A stretch of DNA of 49,683 bases from Anaerolineales bacterium (GCA_016928525.1 JAFGKO010000104.1:1-49683); one strand, 5' to 3'. Positions 8,661 through 16,559 are shown, counted from the stretch's first letter. A program made the numbers and translations. Notes: a model not told the origin generated them from the letters alone.

Positions 8661-9965
8661 CTAATTTGCAACGGGACGGGCAGGCAGCGTAGTCACCAAT
8701 ACTTTGTCTACGCGGCGGGCGTCCATATCCACCACCTCGAAACGCAAGCCTTCCCACTCGAATTGGTCAGCAGACTGTGGAATTTTCCCCAGCGATGTCA
8801 ATACAAAGCCAGCCAGGGTTTCGTAATCATCTTCATTGGGCAATGTACCCAGATGGAATAATTCCTTGAATTCATCTATATCCAGCATCCCGTCCAATAG
8901 CCAGGAGCCGTCCTGTCGCTGGGTGACCTGCGGCTCGCCGACCTCAATGTCGCCGACAATTTCCTCCAGCACGTCGTTGATGGTTAACAAACCGGTCACG
9001 CCGCCGAACTCGTCGATCACCAGTATCAGTTCCTTATTGCTTTCCTTGAAGACTTCCAATGCGCGCGAGGCAAAGGTGGTCTCCGGGATGAACAATGCGG
9101 GAGAGAGACATTCTTTCAGGTGGATGGGTTCGCCTGCCAGGCTGCGAGTCAACAATTCGCGCGCTTTGACGATACCCAGCACATTATCCAGGCTGCCCTG
9201 GCAGACCGGGAAGCGTGAATATGGCCCTTCGGCCAGTTTTTTCAGGATTTCCTCGGCTGTATCGCGCACATCCAGCCAGAGAATCTCTGTGCGAGGCGTC
9301 ATCAGGGAATATACGCGCCGGTCATTCAAGCTGAATACGCCTGCAACCATATCCAGCTCTGCTTCTTCGAACACCCCGGCCTGGGTACCCTGATTCAGTA
9401 ATACATGTATCTCTTCTTCAGTCACTGGTGGTTCAGAGGAAGGTTTTGCTCCCAGTAAACGCATAACAAGGCTGGTTGAAGCGCCCAGAAGTCGAACAAT
9501 GGGGGAGAAGAGCTTTGATAATGACCGCATGGGTCCTGCAACTGTGGAAGCAATTCGCTCCGGGTTTTGTAAGGCAAATCGCTTTGGTGCCAGTTCACCA
9601 AGCGTGATCGAGAAATAGGTAATTGTCATAACAACCAGCACCAAGCTGATCGTTTCGCTATAAGGAGCCAACCAACTCAGTCGTGCTAGTTGCGGAGCCA
9701 AAAATTCTACGATCGTTGCACCTCCCACTGCGCCAGCAAGTACACCAACCAGTGTAATGCCAACTTGCACAGTGGAAAGAAAATTGCTTGGATTGTTTGC
9801 TAATTCCAGGGCAATCTTCGCTTTCTCGTCTCCCTCATTTACTAATTGTTGTAAGCGAGCTTTCCGCGAAGATACGATAGCGATCTCTGACATAGCAAAG
9901 ATACCATTTATTAAGATCAAAAATAAAATGATGAATATTTCAAGGCCAATTTCTGACATTATCAT
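8661..9965 (-). CDS. CNNM/CBS/CorC_HlyC family membrane protein
   Basis: A 434-residue protein of the HlyC/CorC (CNNM) family, related to Mg2+/Co2+ efflux proteins; the 'hemolysin' name is historical. Residues 1-190 form the DUF21/CNNM membrane domain (start EIFIILFLILINGIFAMSE, with the conserved IAIVSSRKARL). A CBS pair follows at about 210-335 (VYSLMTPRTEILWLDV, ELILVIDEFGGVTGLLTIND) and a CorC_HlyC domain at about 345-430. The ATG at 9965 overlaps the TGA of the 48-residue gene (ATGA), so the two are translationally coupled; a second ATG at 9959 is also possible. It is the last gene of the selD operon. Confidence 0.9.
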   Translation of the reverse strand: MIMSEIGLEIFIILFLILINGIFAMSEIAIVSSRKARLQQLVNEGDEKAKIALELANNPSNFLSTVQVGITLVGVLAGAVGGATIVEFLAPQLARLSWLAPYSETISLVLVVMTITYFSITLGELAPKRFALQNPERIASTVAGPMRSLSKLFSPIVRLLGASTSLVMRLLGAKPSSEPPVTEEEIHVLLNQGTQAGVFEEAELDMVAGVFSLNDRRVYSLMTPRTEILWLDVRDTAEEILKKLAEGPYSRFPVCQGSLDNVLGIVKARELLTRSLAGEPIHLKECLSPALFIPETTFASRALEVFKESNKELILVIDEFGGVTGLLTINDVLEEIVGDIEVGEPQVTQRQDGSWLLDGMLDIDEFKELFHLGTLPNEDDYETLAGFVLTSLGKIPQSADQFEWEGLRFEVVDMDARRVDKVLVTTLPARPVAN

Positions 9966-10108
9966 TCTTTCTTGAGCAAGTCTTCAATACTTTTCACTTT
10001 GTTATAGATTATGTAAAGAAAGACCAGCATGGCGACCGGCAAACCGAGACCGATCAAGCCGACAAAGCAACTTAACAAGGCTTCAACTGCTCCTAAACGC
10101 GGGTACAT
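9962..10108 (-). CDS. 48-residue single-pass membrane protein
   Basis: A short gene missed by length cut-offs. It starts MYPRLGAVEALLSCF, has one hydrophobic helix (about residues 11-36, including VGLIGLGLPVAMLVFLYII) and ends in a charged tail YNKVKSIEDLLKKE. Support: a TTAGGAGA ribosome-binding site 5 nt before the ATG, only 9 nt from the selD stop, and an ATGA overlap with the CorC-type gene downstream. Topology is probably N-out/C-in by the positive-inside rule. Function unknown; coupling suggests a small partner of the CNNM/CorC protein. Confidence 0.7.
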   Translation of the reverse strand: MYPRLGAVEALLSCFVGLIGLGLPVAMLVFLYIIYNKVKSIEDLLKKE

Positions 10109-10117
10109 CGTTTTCTC

Positions 10118-11182
10118 CTAAGGTCGAACTTCAATGCCGCTGCCCGCACGGACTTCGCCGATCACCCAGGCTGGTTGCTCCAATTCATTCGCGCGTGATT
10201 TGAACGCTGCTAATTTGTCCTGTGGTACGCCAAGTAGCAAACCTCCACTGGTCTGTGGGTCGAAGAGCAGCATCTGTCCTGTTTCGTCGATGGATGGGTC
10301 GAAGGTGATATGCGGGCCATAGTATATGCGGTTATCAGATGCGCCGCCGGGGAAGGCCCACATCTCGGCGTACTTGCGCGCCCCGCTTACAAATGGTATT
10401 TGCGTATAATCAAAAAGCAGTGCTACACCAGATGCTTCGGCCATCTCGAAGCCATGTCCGAGCAAACTGAACCCGGTCACATCTGTTGCAGCGGAAAGGC
10501 CAAACTCAACAGCCAGCAGGCCTGCGGTCCGGTTGAGGCGTTTCATCCAGTCTACTACTTCGCGCAGGTCGGCTTCGTCTGCCTTGCCCTGTTTGAGCGC
10601 GGTGGTGGTGCATCCAAAGCCAAGCGGTTTGGTGAGTAACAGCGCGTCACCGGGCCGCAGACCGGACTTGGTCAGCATCTTGTCCTTTTCGACAAAGCCC
10701 AGTACGACCAGTCCGTATTTCGGTTCCTTGTCCTGGATCGTGTGCCCGCCGGCAATGACCACACCCGCTTCCTTTGTTTTCTCCGCGCCGCCGCGCAGGA
10801 TCTCGCTGGAGATCTCATTGGGCAGGTCAGGCGGCAAGGCGGCGATGTTGAGCGCCAGGAAGGGCGTGCCGCCCATGGCGTAGATATCGGAGAGGCTGTT
10901 GGCAGCTGCGATGGAGCCATAGTCGTAGGGATCATCGACCACCGGGGTGAAAAAGTCGGTGGTGGCAACCAGCGCGCGCTTATCGTCCAATTGCCAGACG
11001 GCAGCATCATCCGGGCCATCGAGCCCGACCAGCAGATCAGGATAATTGGCCGGATCGAAGATATTTTGTACGGGGCGCAGAACCTGCGCCAGCGTTTCCG
11101 CGTTTAGCTTGGACGCTCAACCCGCGCAGGAGGAAAGGCTTGTCAGGCGGATTTGTTTACCGGTTGGATTTTTTTCAGACAT
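10118..11182 (-). CDS. selD: selenide, water dikinase (selenophosphate synthase), probable selenoprotein with UGA at residue 22
   Basis: SelD makes selenophosphate from selenide and ATP for tRNA-Sec and selenoprotein synthesis. From the ATG at 11182 the frame gives 354 residues if one in-frame TGA (11119-11117) is read as selenocysteine. The context is LSSC-A-G-Sec-A-S-K-L, which aligns with the catalytic loop of SelD (E. coli Cys17-Gly-Cys-Lys20): the UGA falls exactly on the catalytic Cys/Sec and the essential Lys (Lys25) is kept. Downstream are GPDDAAVW, TTDFFTPVVDDPYDYG and ANSLSDIYAMGG, all standard SelD motifs. Calling from the TTG at 10990 would give a 290-residue protein lacking the active-site loop. 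It heads an operon with the small membrane protein and the CorC-type gene. Confidence 0.9.
11086..11116 (-). promoter_or_regulatory. candidate bacterial SECIS hairpin after the selD UGA
   Basis: Beginning with the first base after the UGA, the minus-strand RNA can form GCG-(U)-CC-(A)-AGC / GCU-GG-CGC: an 8-bp stem with a bulged U and a bulged A, closed by a 13-nt loop (11106-11094). A competing 7-bp pairing, CCTGCGC (11130-11124) with GCGCAGG (11089-11083), would enclose the UGA. Bacterial SECIS elements sit immediately downstream of the UGA and often have a bulged U, but the apical loop here does not clearly match the E. coli fdhF pattern. Folded by eye only. Confidence 0.45.
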
Positions 11183-11199
11183 GACTTTATAGGTGGGCG

Positions 11200-11231
11200 G
11201 ACTTCGGAAGTCTTGCGAGACTTCCGAAGTC
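11200..11231. repeat. perfect 13-bp inverted repeat between the SPFH gene and selD
   Basis: Arms 11200-11212 and 11219-11231 (GACTTCGGAAGTC / GACTTCCGAAGTC) are exact complements around a 6-nt loop, and each arm is itself nearly palindromic. It lies between the stop of the SPFH gene and selD, both on the minus strand. It has no T-run, so it is not a standard terminator. It resembles a short dispersed palindromic (REP-like) element; no second copy is in this window. Confidence 0.65.
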
Positions 11232-11247
11232 TCTGGATAGAATGTTC

Positions 11248-12210
11248 CTAAGGCGTTGTTACGTTCGGCACCGGCGTGTTACTGCTTGGAATCGGCAGGA
11301 TGTACGGGTTGTCGCTGGGCACCAGGATGGTATTGATGGTCGGGGAGAGTCGTGTGATGTATTGGTACGTCAGCAGTTCGGGGTTATCTCGCAGCGATGC
11401 GGCAATCAGTTCGTTGGCTCTGGCCTCGGCCTCTGCGTTGATCAGGCGCGCCTCGGCATCACCTTTGGCCGCGATAACAATAGCGTCAGCCTGGCCTTGC
11501 GCTATCTGGCGGGCCTGCTCGGCTTCCTGTCTCTTTGATTCCACTACGAACTTTGCCTGAAAAGCCTGCTGTTCGGCAATCTGCTTTTGTTCGACTGCTG
11601 CAGCGTATTCCTCACTGAAATGAATATCGCGCAAGACAAAATCTTCCAGGACTAGATCATTCTCGGCCATTTTCAGGGTCAATTGTTCAGAGATAAAAGC
11701 CTCCAGTTCGCCGCGTTTGGAACTGACAATCTCTTCGATGCCGTATTGCGAGGCCGCATCGCGGATAACGCCGCGCACCAACGGCCGCACAAGCTCTTCC
11801 CCGTAGCGGTCTTGCCAGGTGATATGCAGGTCCACTACGTTGGCGGGGTTAATGGCGTAAATCACAGATGCATCCACAAAGACTTCCTGCCCATCATTGG
11901 TGCGGGCGCGGATGGAATCATCGCCGCCTCTTTGGCCCTCGCTGATGGCTGCAGACATGGTGTAAGTTTGCTTCGCTTTCGAGTATTTTTCTACATTTTC
12001 TAAGAAAGGCACCACAAAGTGCAAGCCAGATTGTAGAGGTTCTGGGCGATAGCCGCCTCTTGTAATCCTCGAGACTACTACACCGGTTTCATCCGGCGGG
12101 ACAAAGATGATCGTGCTCGATATAAGCCCGATGAGCATTACCAACACAACAATAACCAGAAAGATACGGCTGGCGTTTTTGTTGATTCCAACATTTCCAA
12201 CGTTTCTCAT
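11248..12210 (-). CDS. SPFH/prohibitin-family membrane protein
   Basis: A 320-residue SPFH protein of the prohibitin/HflC type. An N-terminal membrane anchor lies at about 15-37 (IFLVIVVLVMLIGLISSTI), followed by the SPFH domain (FVPPDETGVVV to EEYAAAVEQ, about 38-215) and an Ala/Glu-rich coiled coil (KQIAEQQAFQAKFVVESKRQ, AEAEARANE), ending in a Pro/Thr-rich tail. Such proteins form large membrane rings and often restrain FtsH-type proteases. An in-frame start 14 codons upstream exists, but the ATG at 12210 has AAGGAG 7 nt upstream and begins MRNVGNVG. It is a different subfamily from the stomatin at 17426. Confidence 0.9.
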   Translation of the reverse strand: MRNVGNVGINKNASRIFLVIVVLVMLIGLISSTIIFVPPDETGVVVSRITRGGYRPEPLQSGLHFVVPFLENVEKYSKAKQTYTMSAAISEGQRGGDDSIRARTNDGQEVFVDASVIYAINPANVVDLHITWQDRYGEELVRPLVRGVIRDAASQYGIEEIVSSKRGELEAFISEQLTLKMAENDLVLEDFVLRDIHFSEEYAAAVEQKQIAEQQAFQAKFVVESKRQEAEQARQIAQGQADAIVIAAKGDAEARLINAEAEARANELIAASLRDNPELLTYQYITRLSPTINTILVPSDNPYILPIPSSNTPVPNVTTP

Positions 12211-12269
12211 AATTTTCTCCTTGTTTCTCTTTATCAAAGTATAACGTAGCAATTATACAATGGAGATGC

Positions 12270-13055
12270 TTGCCCGCTTATATGAAGCGTGTTAACATCC
12301 GATCTGTGAAACAGGACACAGGTGAACTGATCGAACTGTATCTGGAAGATGGACTGACGGGTGGACGGCTGCTGTGCGCACAGAATTTGATCCCCTCGCC
12401 GGGAGAATATTTGCTGGCACACGATCCCGCATCTAACGCCCCCTTGCCTGTTCCCGTTTTCAGCGCCGGTCCTGTCCCTGGGGGATTTCTGCTTGCGCCT
12501 CCCATCCCGCTTCCTTGGCATCCCGGCGCATCCCTGTCATTGCGTGGTCCATTAGGGCGGGGATTTTCCTTGCCTGCATCTGCCCGACGTGTGGCCTTGG
12601 TGGCGCTTGGTGAAACAGCTGCGCGGTTGAAACTCTTGTTAGCTGCTGCACTGGGACAAAACGCCTCGGTTGCGCTGGTCAGTGACCTGGATTTGCCTAA
12701 CCTGCCGCCCGAAGTCGAAATCCAACCGGTCTCTGCGTTGCCGGGAGTAGCCAAATGGGCGGATTACCTGGCGTTCGACTTACCCCGCGAATACCTTCCG
12801 AGGCTGCATGAAAAACTGGGGCTTGGCGAGCACCATCTGTGCCGCGAGCACGTCGGTGCGCCGTTCGTCGCGAGCGCCGAAGGTGCTACGCGAAGACGGC
12901 AGGCTGAGGTCCCGTTTGAGGCGCAGGTGCTCGTCGTCACGCCCATGCCCTGTGGCGGGCTGGCCGATTGCGGCGTCTGTGCTGTCACTGCCCGGCGCGG
13001 CTGGAAGATGGCCTGTAAAGATGGTCCCGTGTTCGATTTGAATGAATTGATTTGA
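12270..13055 (+). CDS. PyrK-like iron-sulfur protein (dihydroorotate dehydrogenase electron-transfer subunit-like)
   Basis: A 261-residue protein whose C-terminus matches PyrK: PMPCGGLADCGVCAV, then RRGWKMACKDGPVFDL. The four cysteines (C-x5-C-x2-C-x11-C) would hold a 2Fe-2S cluster passing electrons from NADH-linked FAD to dihydroorotate dehydrogenase. The N-terminal half is weakly conserved: I cannot see a clear RxYS flavin motif, so FAD binding is uncertain. No pyrD gene is adjacent. The start is taken as TTG at 12270, with GGAG 4 nt upstream; ATG at 12282 is the alternative. It is divergent from the SPFH gene and convergent with the secreted protein at 13091. Confidence 0.72.
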   Translation: MPAYMKRVNIRSVKQDTGELIELYLEDGLTGGRLLCAQNLIPSPGEYLLAHDPASNAPLPVPVFSAGPVPGGFLLAPPIPLPWHPGASLSLRGPLGRGFSLPASARRVALVALGETAARLKLLLAAALGQNASVALVSDLDLPNLPPEVEIQPVSALPGVAKWADYLAFDLPREYLPRLHEKLGLGEHHLCREHVGAPFVASAEGATRRRQAEVPFEAQVLVVTPMPCGGLADCGVCAVTARRGWKMACKDGPVFDLNELI

Positions 13056-13090
13056 AGAACCTTCCCCAATCCAGCTAGTGTAGGTCAATC

Positions 13091-14023
13091 CTAATACCAG
13101 ATGCGGAAGGAAGTCGATGTCGTCCCCTGTAGGCCGCTGTACGTTACGGCAATGTTAATATAAACAAGCTGCCCGTTTTGTTGATTTTGGAAGTTGAACG
13201 AAAAGGTGCCCACGCCTCTTTCATTGACAGGAAAACTTTGTGAATATACCTCGCCATTGGGCAAGCGAATAGTGGCGACGCCATTTGCCCCGGCGATAGG
13301 CTGTAAATTTTGGTCTTGCACCAGCACATAAATTGTTTGCTGGTCGCTCGATGTAGCCACAGCCTTGTTGGGGAAGGCGCGTACCTGTAAATCAAGGACC
13401 AGGTTGGGTCCCGAGACGCCTTGTGTTGAAGGCTTCAAGAATGCCGGATCTTCGTCAATCTGGTCAAAGTAGATGCGTCCCAAATCTGTCAGCCCGATGC
13501 GCTGGCCTTCTGCCAGCCCTGGACGCCATTCGAAGCGCGCGTTTTCAAAGTATTGTACGATTTGGTTGTTGCGAAATTCGAAGGGCGAAATGGGATAACC
13601 GAATTGTGCCACTCCGCCGTTTTGTTCAAAAAACTCCAGGAAGGCGAAGCAGACGGAGTAGCCTGTTTCTGAAAAGGTGCGACAGGCGAGCGGGTTGTTG
13701 ATCACCAGTTGCTTTTCAGGGGTGTATGTTTCGCGCCCGAGAGGCGTGAGGTTTATAGAATTAGCCGATTGTTCAAAGCGGGCGCGCTGGAAATACTGGA
13801 CAGTTTTACCATCTTTGCTGGTAAATTGTTCTGTGAGCGGATATCCGAATACGAGCGTTGGGTTGGGCACACTTCGATAGTAGCGCAAAAAATCCCCATT
13901 GACACTATGACCGGTTTGTGCAAAGTATTCACTATCCGGTGTCTGTGCCTGCACAGATCCCCATGATGTGAGAAGAATACAAACAACTGCAATGAAAGCA
14001 AGCCAGTGGCTTGTTTTTATCAT
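13091..14023 (-). CDS. secreted protein with FGYPL-type repeats
   Basis: A 310-residue exported protein. Counting from the ATG at 14023, a Sec signal peptide is at 1-27 (hydrophobic WLAFIAVVCILLTSW, cleavage after VQA). Two repeats follow, each with a YF/F-x-QTG-type start, an FGYP strand and an aromatic QYFxxARFE strand (VFGYPLTEQF...VQYFQRARFE; QFGYPISPFEF...VQYFENARFEW). Such repeats are common in Chloroflexota exoproteins; their ligand is not known. The last ~100 residues look like an Ig-like beta domain (LDLQVRAFPNKAVATSSDQQ). A GTG five codons upstream is possible, but it would overlap the TATAAT hexamer that ends 6 nt before the chosen ATG. Confidence 0.8.
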   Translation of the reverse strand: MIKTSHWLAFIAVVCILLTSWGSVQAQTPDSEYFAQTGHSVNGDFLRYYRSVPNPTLVFGYPLTEQFTSKDGKTVQYFQRARFEQSANSINLTPLGRETYTPEKQLVINNPLACRTFSETGYSVCFAFLEFFEQNGGVAQFGYPISPFEFRNNQIVQYFENARFEWRPGLAEGQRIGLTDLGRIYFDQIDEDPAFLKPSTQGVSGPNLVLDLQVRAFPNKAVATSSDQQTIYVLVQDQNLQPIAGANGVATIRLPNGEVYSQSFPVNERGVGTFSFNFQNQQNGQLVYINIAVTYSGLQGTTSTSFRIWY

Positions 14024-14029
14024 GTTCTC

Positions 14030-14035
14030 ATTATA
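14030..14035 (-). promoter_or_regulatory. TATAAT -10 element 6 nt before the secreted-protein start
   Basis: A perfect TATAAT followed by GAGAAC and the ATG at 14023. The predicted transcription start coincides with the A of the ATG, so the message would be leaderless. There is no Shine-Dalgarno to explain initiation otherwise. Confidence 0.45.
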
Positions 14036-14067
14036 CACAAACTAAATGTTTAAGACATTACAATTCA

Positions 14068-15222
14068 CTAACTGAGTTTAATGGTCTTCAGCGCTTCGAC
14101 GATGCGTTCTGCAGCATGACCATCGCCAAAAGGATTGGCCGCTTTTGCCATTTTTGCGTGGGCAGAGGGATCGTCCAACAACCGCTTCGCCTCGCGGACG
14201 ATTTTGCCTGCTTCCGTTCCAACCAGCTTTAACGTGCCCGCTGCGACTCCCTCCGGCCGTTCGGTCACTTCGCGCAGCACCAGCACTGGCACGCCGAAGG
14301 CAGGCGCTTCTTCCTGGATACCGCCTGAATCAGTCAGGATGATCTTTGCTCGCTTTTGCAAATGAACCAGCGGTAAGTAGTCCAGCGGTGGTAAGAGGGT
14401 CACATGCGGTATGTTTCCCAGAATCCGCTTGACAGGTTCCTGTACGTTGGGGTTGAGATGCACCGGGTAGACGATTTCAACATCGCCGCGCTTTGCCAAC
14501 TCTTTCAGCGCCAGGCAGATGTTTTCCAGGGGCCGGCCGAAGTTTTCTCGCCGGTGCGCGGTGACGAGGATTAATTTTTTCTCTCTGTCATTCCCCAAAT
14601 GGGACGATGTGTTAGCCGAAGGTGAAGCAATCTCCAATTTTTCCAACAACTCTTCAATTTCCTGTGGCGCCGGTCGTTCCGCTACGAACTGCAAGGCATC
14701 GATAACCGGATTGCCGGTCACGACAATGGTTTCGTCGGGAATCCCTTCGCGCAGCAGGTTTTCTCGTGCCTGTCCTGTGGGTGCAAAATGCAGGTCTGCT
14801 ACCACGCCTGCTACACGGCGGTTGATTTCTTCGGGAAAAGGCTGCCATTTATCGTGTGTGCGCAGCCCAGCTTCCACATGTCCCACTTTGATGCGATGAT
14901 AAAAGGCCAGCAGGGAAGCGATCGCAACGGTCGTTGTATCACCTTGCACCAGCGCCCAATCGGGTTTGAACTCGGCGAAAACAGGATCAAGGTGAGTGAA
15001 GATGGCAGCGCTCAATTCCGCCAGCGATTGGTCGTCGCGCATCAAATCCAGGTCGTAATCCGGTTGGATACCAAACAGGTTCAAAACCTGATCGAGCATC
15101 TGCCGATGTTGGGCCGTGATACAAACGCGCGAAACCATGCCCGGGGTTCGCGCCAGTCGCTGCACTACCGGGGCCATTTTGACAGCTTCAGGTCGCGTGC
15201 CGAAGACAGAGAGGATTTTCAT
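14068..15222 (-). CDS. wecB: UDP-N-acetylglucosamine 2-epimerase (non-hydrolysing)
   Basis: A 384-residue WecB/MnaA enzyme converting UDP-GlcNAc to UDP-ManNAc, the normal family length. The start MKILSVFGTRPEAVKMAPVV is diagnostic. Other family motifs are ALVQGDTTTV (with the catalytic acid region), VGHVEAGLRT, LILVTAHRRENFG (His in the active site) and TDSGGIQEEAPAFGVPVLVLR. It follows wecC on the same strand with 35 nt between them, and together they make UDP-ManNAcA for a surface polysaccharide. No glycosyltransferase or flippase is nearby. The ATG at 15222 lacks a good Shine-Dalgarno, and a 10-bp inverted repeat occupies the gap before it. Confidence 0.95.
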   Translation of the reverse strand: MKILSVFGTRPEAVKMAPVVQRLARTPGMVSRVCITAQHRQMLDQVLNLFGIQPDYDLDLMRDDQSLAELSAAIFTHLDPVFAEFKPDWALVQGDTTTVAIASLLAFYHRIKVGHVEAGLRTHDKWQPFPEEINRRVAGVVADLHFAPTGQARENLLREGIPDETIVVTGNPVIDALQFVAERPAPQEIEELLEKLEIASPSANTSSHLGNDREKKLILVTAHRRENFGRPLENICLALKELAKRGDVEIVYPVHLNPNVQEPVKRILGNIPHVTLLPPLDYLPLVHLQKRAKIILTDSGGIQEEAPAFGVPVLVLREVTERPEGVAAGTLKLVGTEAGKIVREAKRLLDDPSAHAKMAKAANPFGDGHAAERIVEALKTIKLS

Positions 15223-15228
15223 GATGAG

Positions 15229-15260
15229 TAAAACGTAAAATGGAAAAGGATTACGTTTTA
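15229..15260. repeat. 10-bp inverted repeat between wecC and wecB
   Basis: TAAAACGTAA (15229-15238) and TTACGTTTTA (15251-15260) are perfect complements around a 12-nt loop. The distal arm covers the wecC stop codon and the proximal arm ends 6 nt before the wecB ATG. The stem is A/T-rich and could influence wecB translation or mRNA processing; no T-run follows. Confidence 0.5.
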
Positions 15261-16559
15261 GTTTCCTACACCCAATCTAAAAATATGAAACCCAACCTCC
15301 TCCCAGGCCGCCGCATTCCAGGCGTTGACCGTATCCACCACCACACGGGCGGAAGTCAGCGCGGCGACCTTGGACGGTGACATTTCACAGAACTGTGTAT
15401 GACGGACGAGCAATAGGATGGCATCCGCGTCTTTGACAGCTTCTTCCAGTAACGCCGCCATGGGAATACCTGGTAGCCCGTCTGTTTTGAACGGTTCGAA
15501 CGCGCGAACGTCTGCTCCCGCGTCGATCAGCAGGTGCGCCACTTCAGCAGCGGGGCTCTCGCGCAGGTCGTCCACATCCGGTTTATAAGCCAGGCCGAGT
15601 ACGGCGATCTTCTTGCCCCTCAACGAACCGAGCGCCTTCTGGACGAGGGACATGACATAATGAGGCTGCTCATCGTTGACCTTGCGCGCAGTGTAAATGA
15701 GTGGTGTCAGGTCAGGCGCAGTCTCGACGAAGAACCAGGGATCCACACTGATGCAATGCCCGCCCACACCCGGTCCCGGGGAGAGGATGTTGATGCGCGG
15801 GTGTAGGTTGGCCAGGCTGATAGCCTCCCACACATCCACACCAAAGCGCTCGGCGAGACGTGCGAATTCGTTGGCGATGGCGATGTTGACATCGCGCGTG
15901 GTGTTTTCCATCAATTTGACCATCTCGGCTGTGGTGGCGTCCGTTTGGATGATCTTGCCTTTGACAAAGACTGCATATAGCTCTGCGCCAGCCTGCGCGG
16001 ATGCTGGTGTCACGCCGCCGATGACGCGCGCGTTCTCGATCAACTCGCGCAGGATCTGGCCAGGCAGCACCCGTTCAGGGGAGTAAGCCAGATGAAAATC
16101 GGAACCAGCTTCGAGCCCCGAACGCTCGAGGATCGGTTTGACCAGGTCGACTGTGGTGCGCGGAGGGGAGGTCGATTCGAGCACCACCAGGTTGCCCTTT
16201 CGCAAATACGGGACAATGGCTTCGGCGGCGGAAGTCACGGCGCGCATGTCGGCCAGTTTGAAAGTCTCGCCGTTATATTCACCGGTCTTGTCCGCATAGA
16301 ACGGCGTGGGAACGGCGATCAGGAAAGCGTCTGCTTCTTCGGGTTGCGCTGTGACGGTCAAATTGCCAGACTTTAAGGCCGCTTCGACGATGGTACGCAA
16401 CCCCGGCTCGTGGATATGGATTCCGCCATTGTTTAGAGTTTCGATAACACGTCGATTGACATCCACCCCAATCACCTGGATGCCGTGCGTGGCAAAAGTG
16501 CTGGCCGTTGGCAAACCGATGTAGCCCAAGCCCAGGACACAGATATTCTGAAATTTCAC
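15258..16559 (-). CDS. wecC: UDP-N-acetyl-D-mannosamine dehydrogenase
   Basis: A 433-residue UDP-glucose/UDP-ManNAc dehydrogenase oxidising UDP-ManNAc to UDP-ManNAcA with two NAD+. The NAD-binding motif VLGLGYIGLPTAS is at residues 8-20. The central domain has KLMENTTRDVNIAIANEFAR, and the catalytic Cys lies in GPGVGGHCISVDPWFF. The C-terminal UDP-binding domain has VLGLAYKPDVDDLRESPA. The PWFF and ENTTRDVNIA motifs favour the WecC branch over UDP-glucose dehydrogenase. The start is GTG at 16559 with AAGGAG 5 nt upstream; it is the first gene of the wecC-wecB pair. Confidence 0.93.
   Translation of the reverse strand: MKFQNICVLGLGYIGLPTASTFATHGIQVIGVDVNRRVIETLNNGGIHIHEPGLRTIVEAALKSGNLTVTAQPEEADAFLIAVPTPFYADKTGEYNGETFKLADMRAVTSAAEAIVPYLRKGNLVVLESTSPPRTTVDLVKPILERSGLEAGSDFHLAYSPERVLPGQILRELIENARVIGGVTPASAQAGAELYAVFVKGKIIQTDATTAEMVKLMENTTRDVNIAIANEFARLAERFGVDVWEAISLANLHPRINILSPGPGVGGHCISVDPWFFVETAPDLTPLIYTARKVNDEQPHYVMSLVQKALGSLRGKKIAVLGLAYKPDVDDLRESPAAEVAHLLIDAGADVRAFEPFKTDGLPGIPMAALLEEAVKDADAILLLVRHTQFCEMSPSKVAALTSARVVVDTVNAWNAAAWEEVGFHIFRLGVGN

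Noticed and set aside
8661..9965. Haemolysin function for the HlyC/CorC-named protein
   Set aside because: The name is historical; domain order CNNM-CBS-CorC_HlyC points to an ion-transport-related membrane protein.
10990..11182. Reading selD as a pseudogene truncated by a nonsense mutation
   Set aside because: The only stop lies exactly at the catalytic Cys/Sec residue, the flanking frame is conserved on both sides, and the gene is in a tight operon.
12278..12754. 158-residue open frame on the minus strand
   Set aside because: Antisense to the PyrK-like gene, whose iron-sulfur motif is clear.
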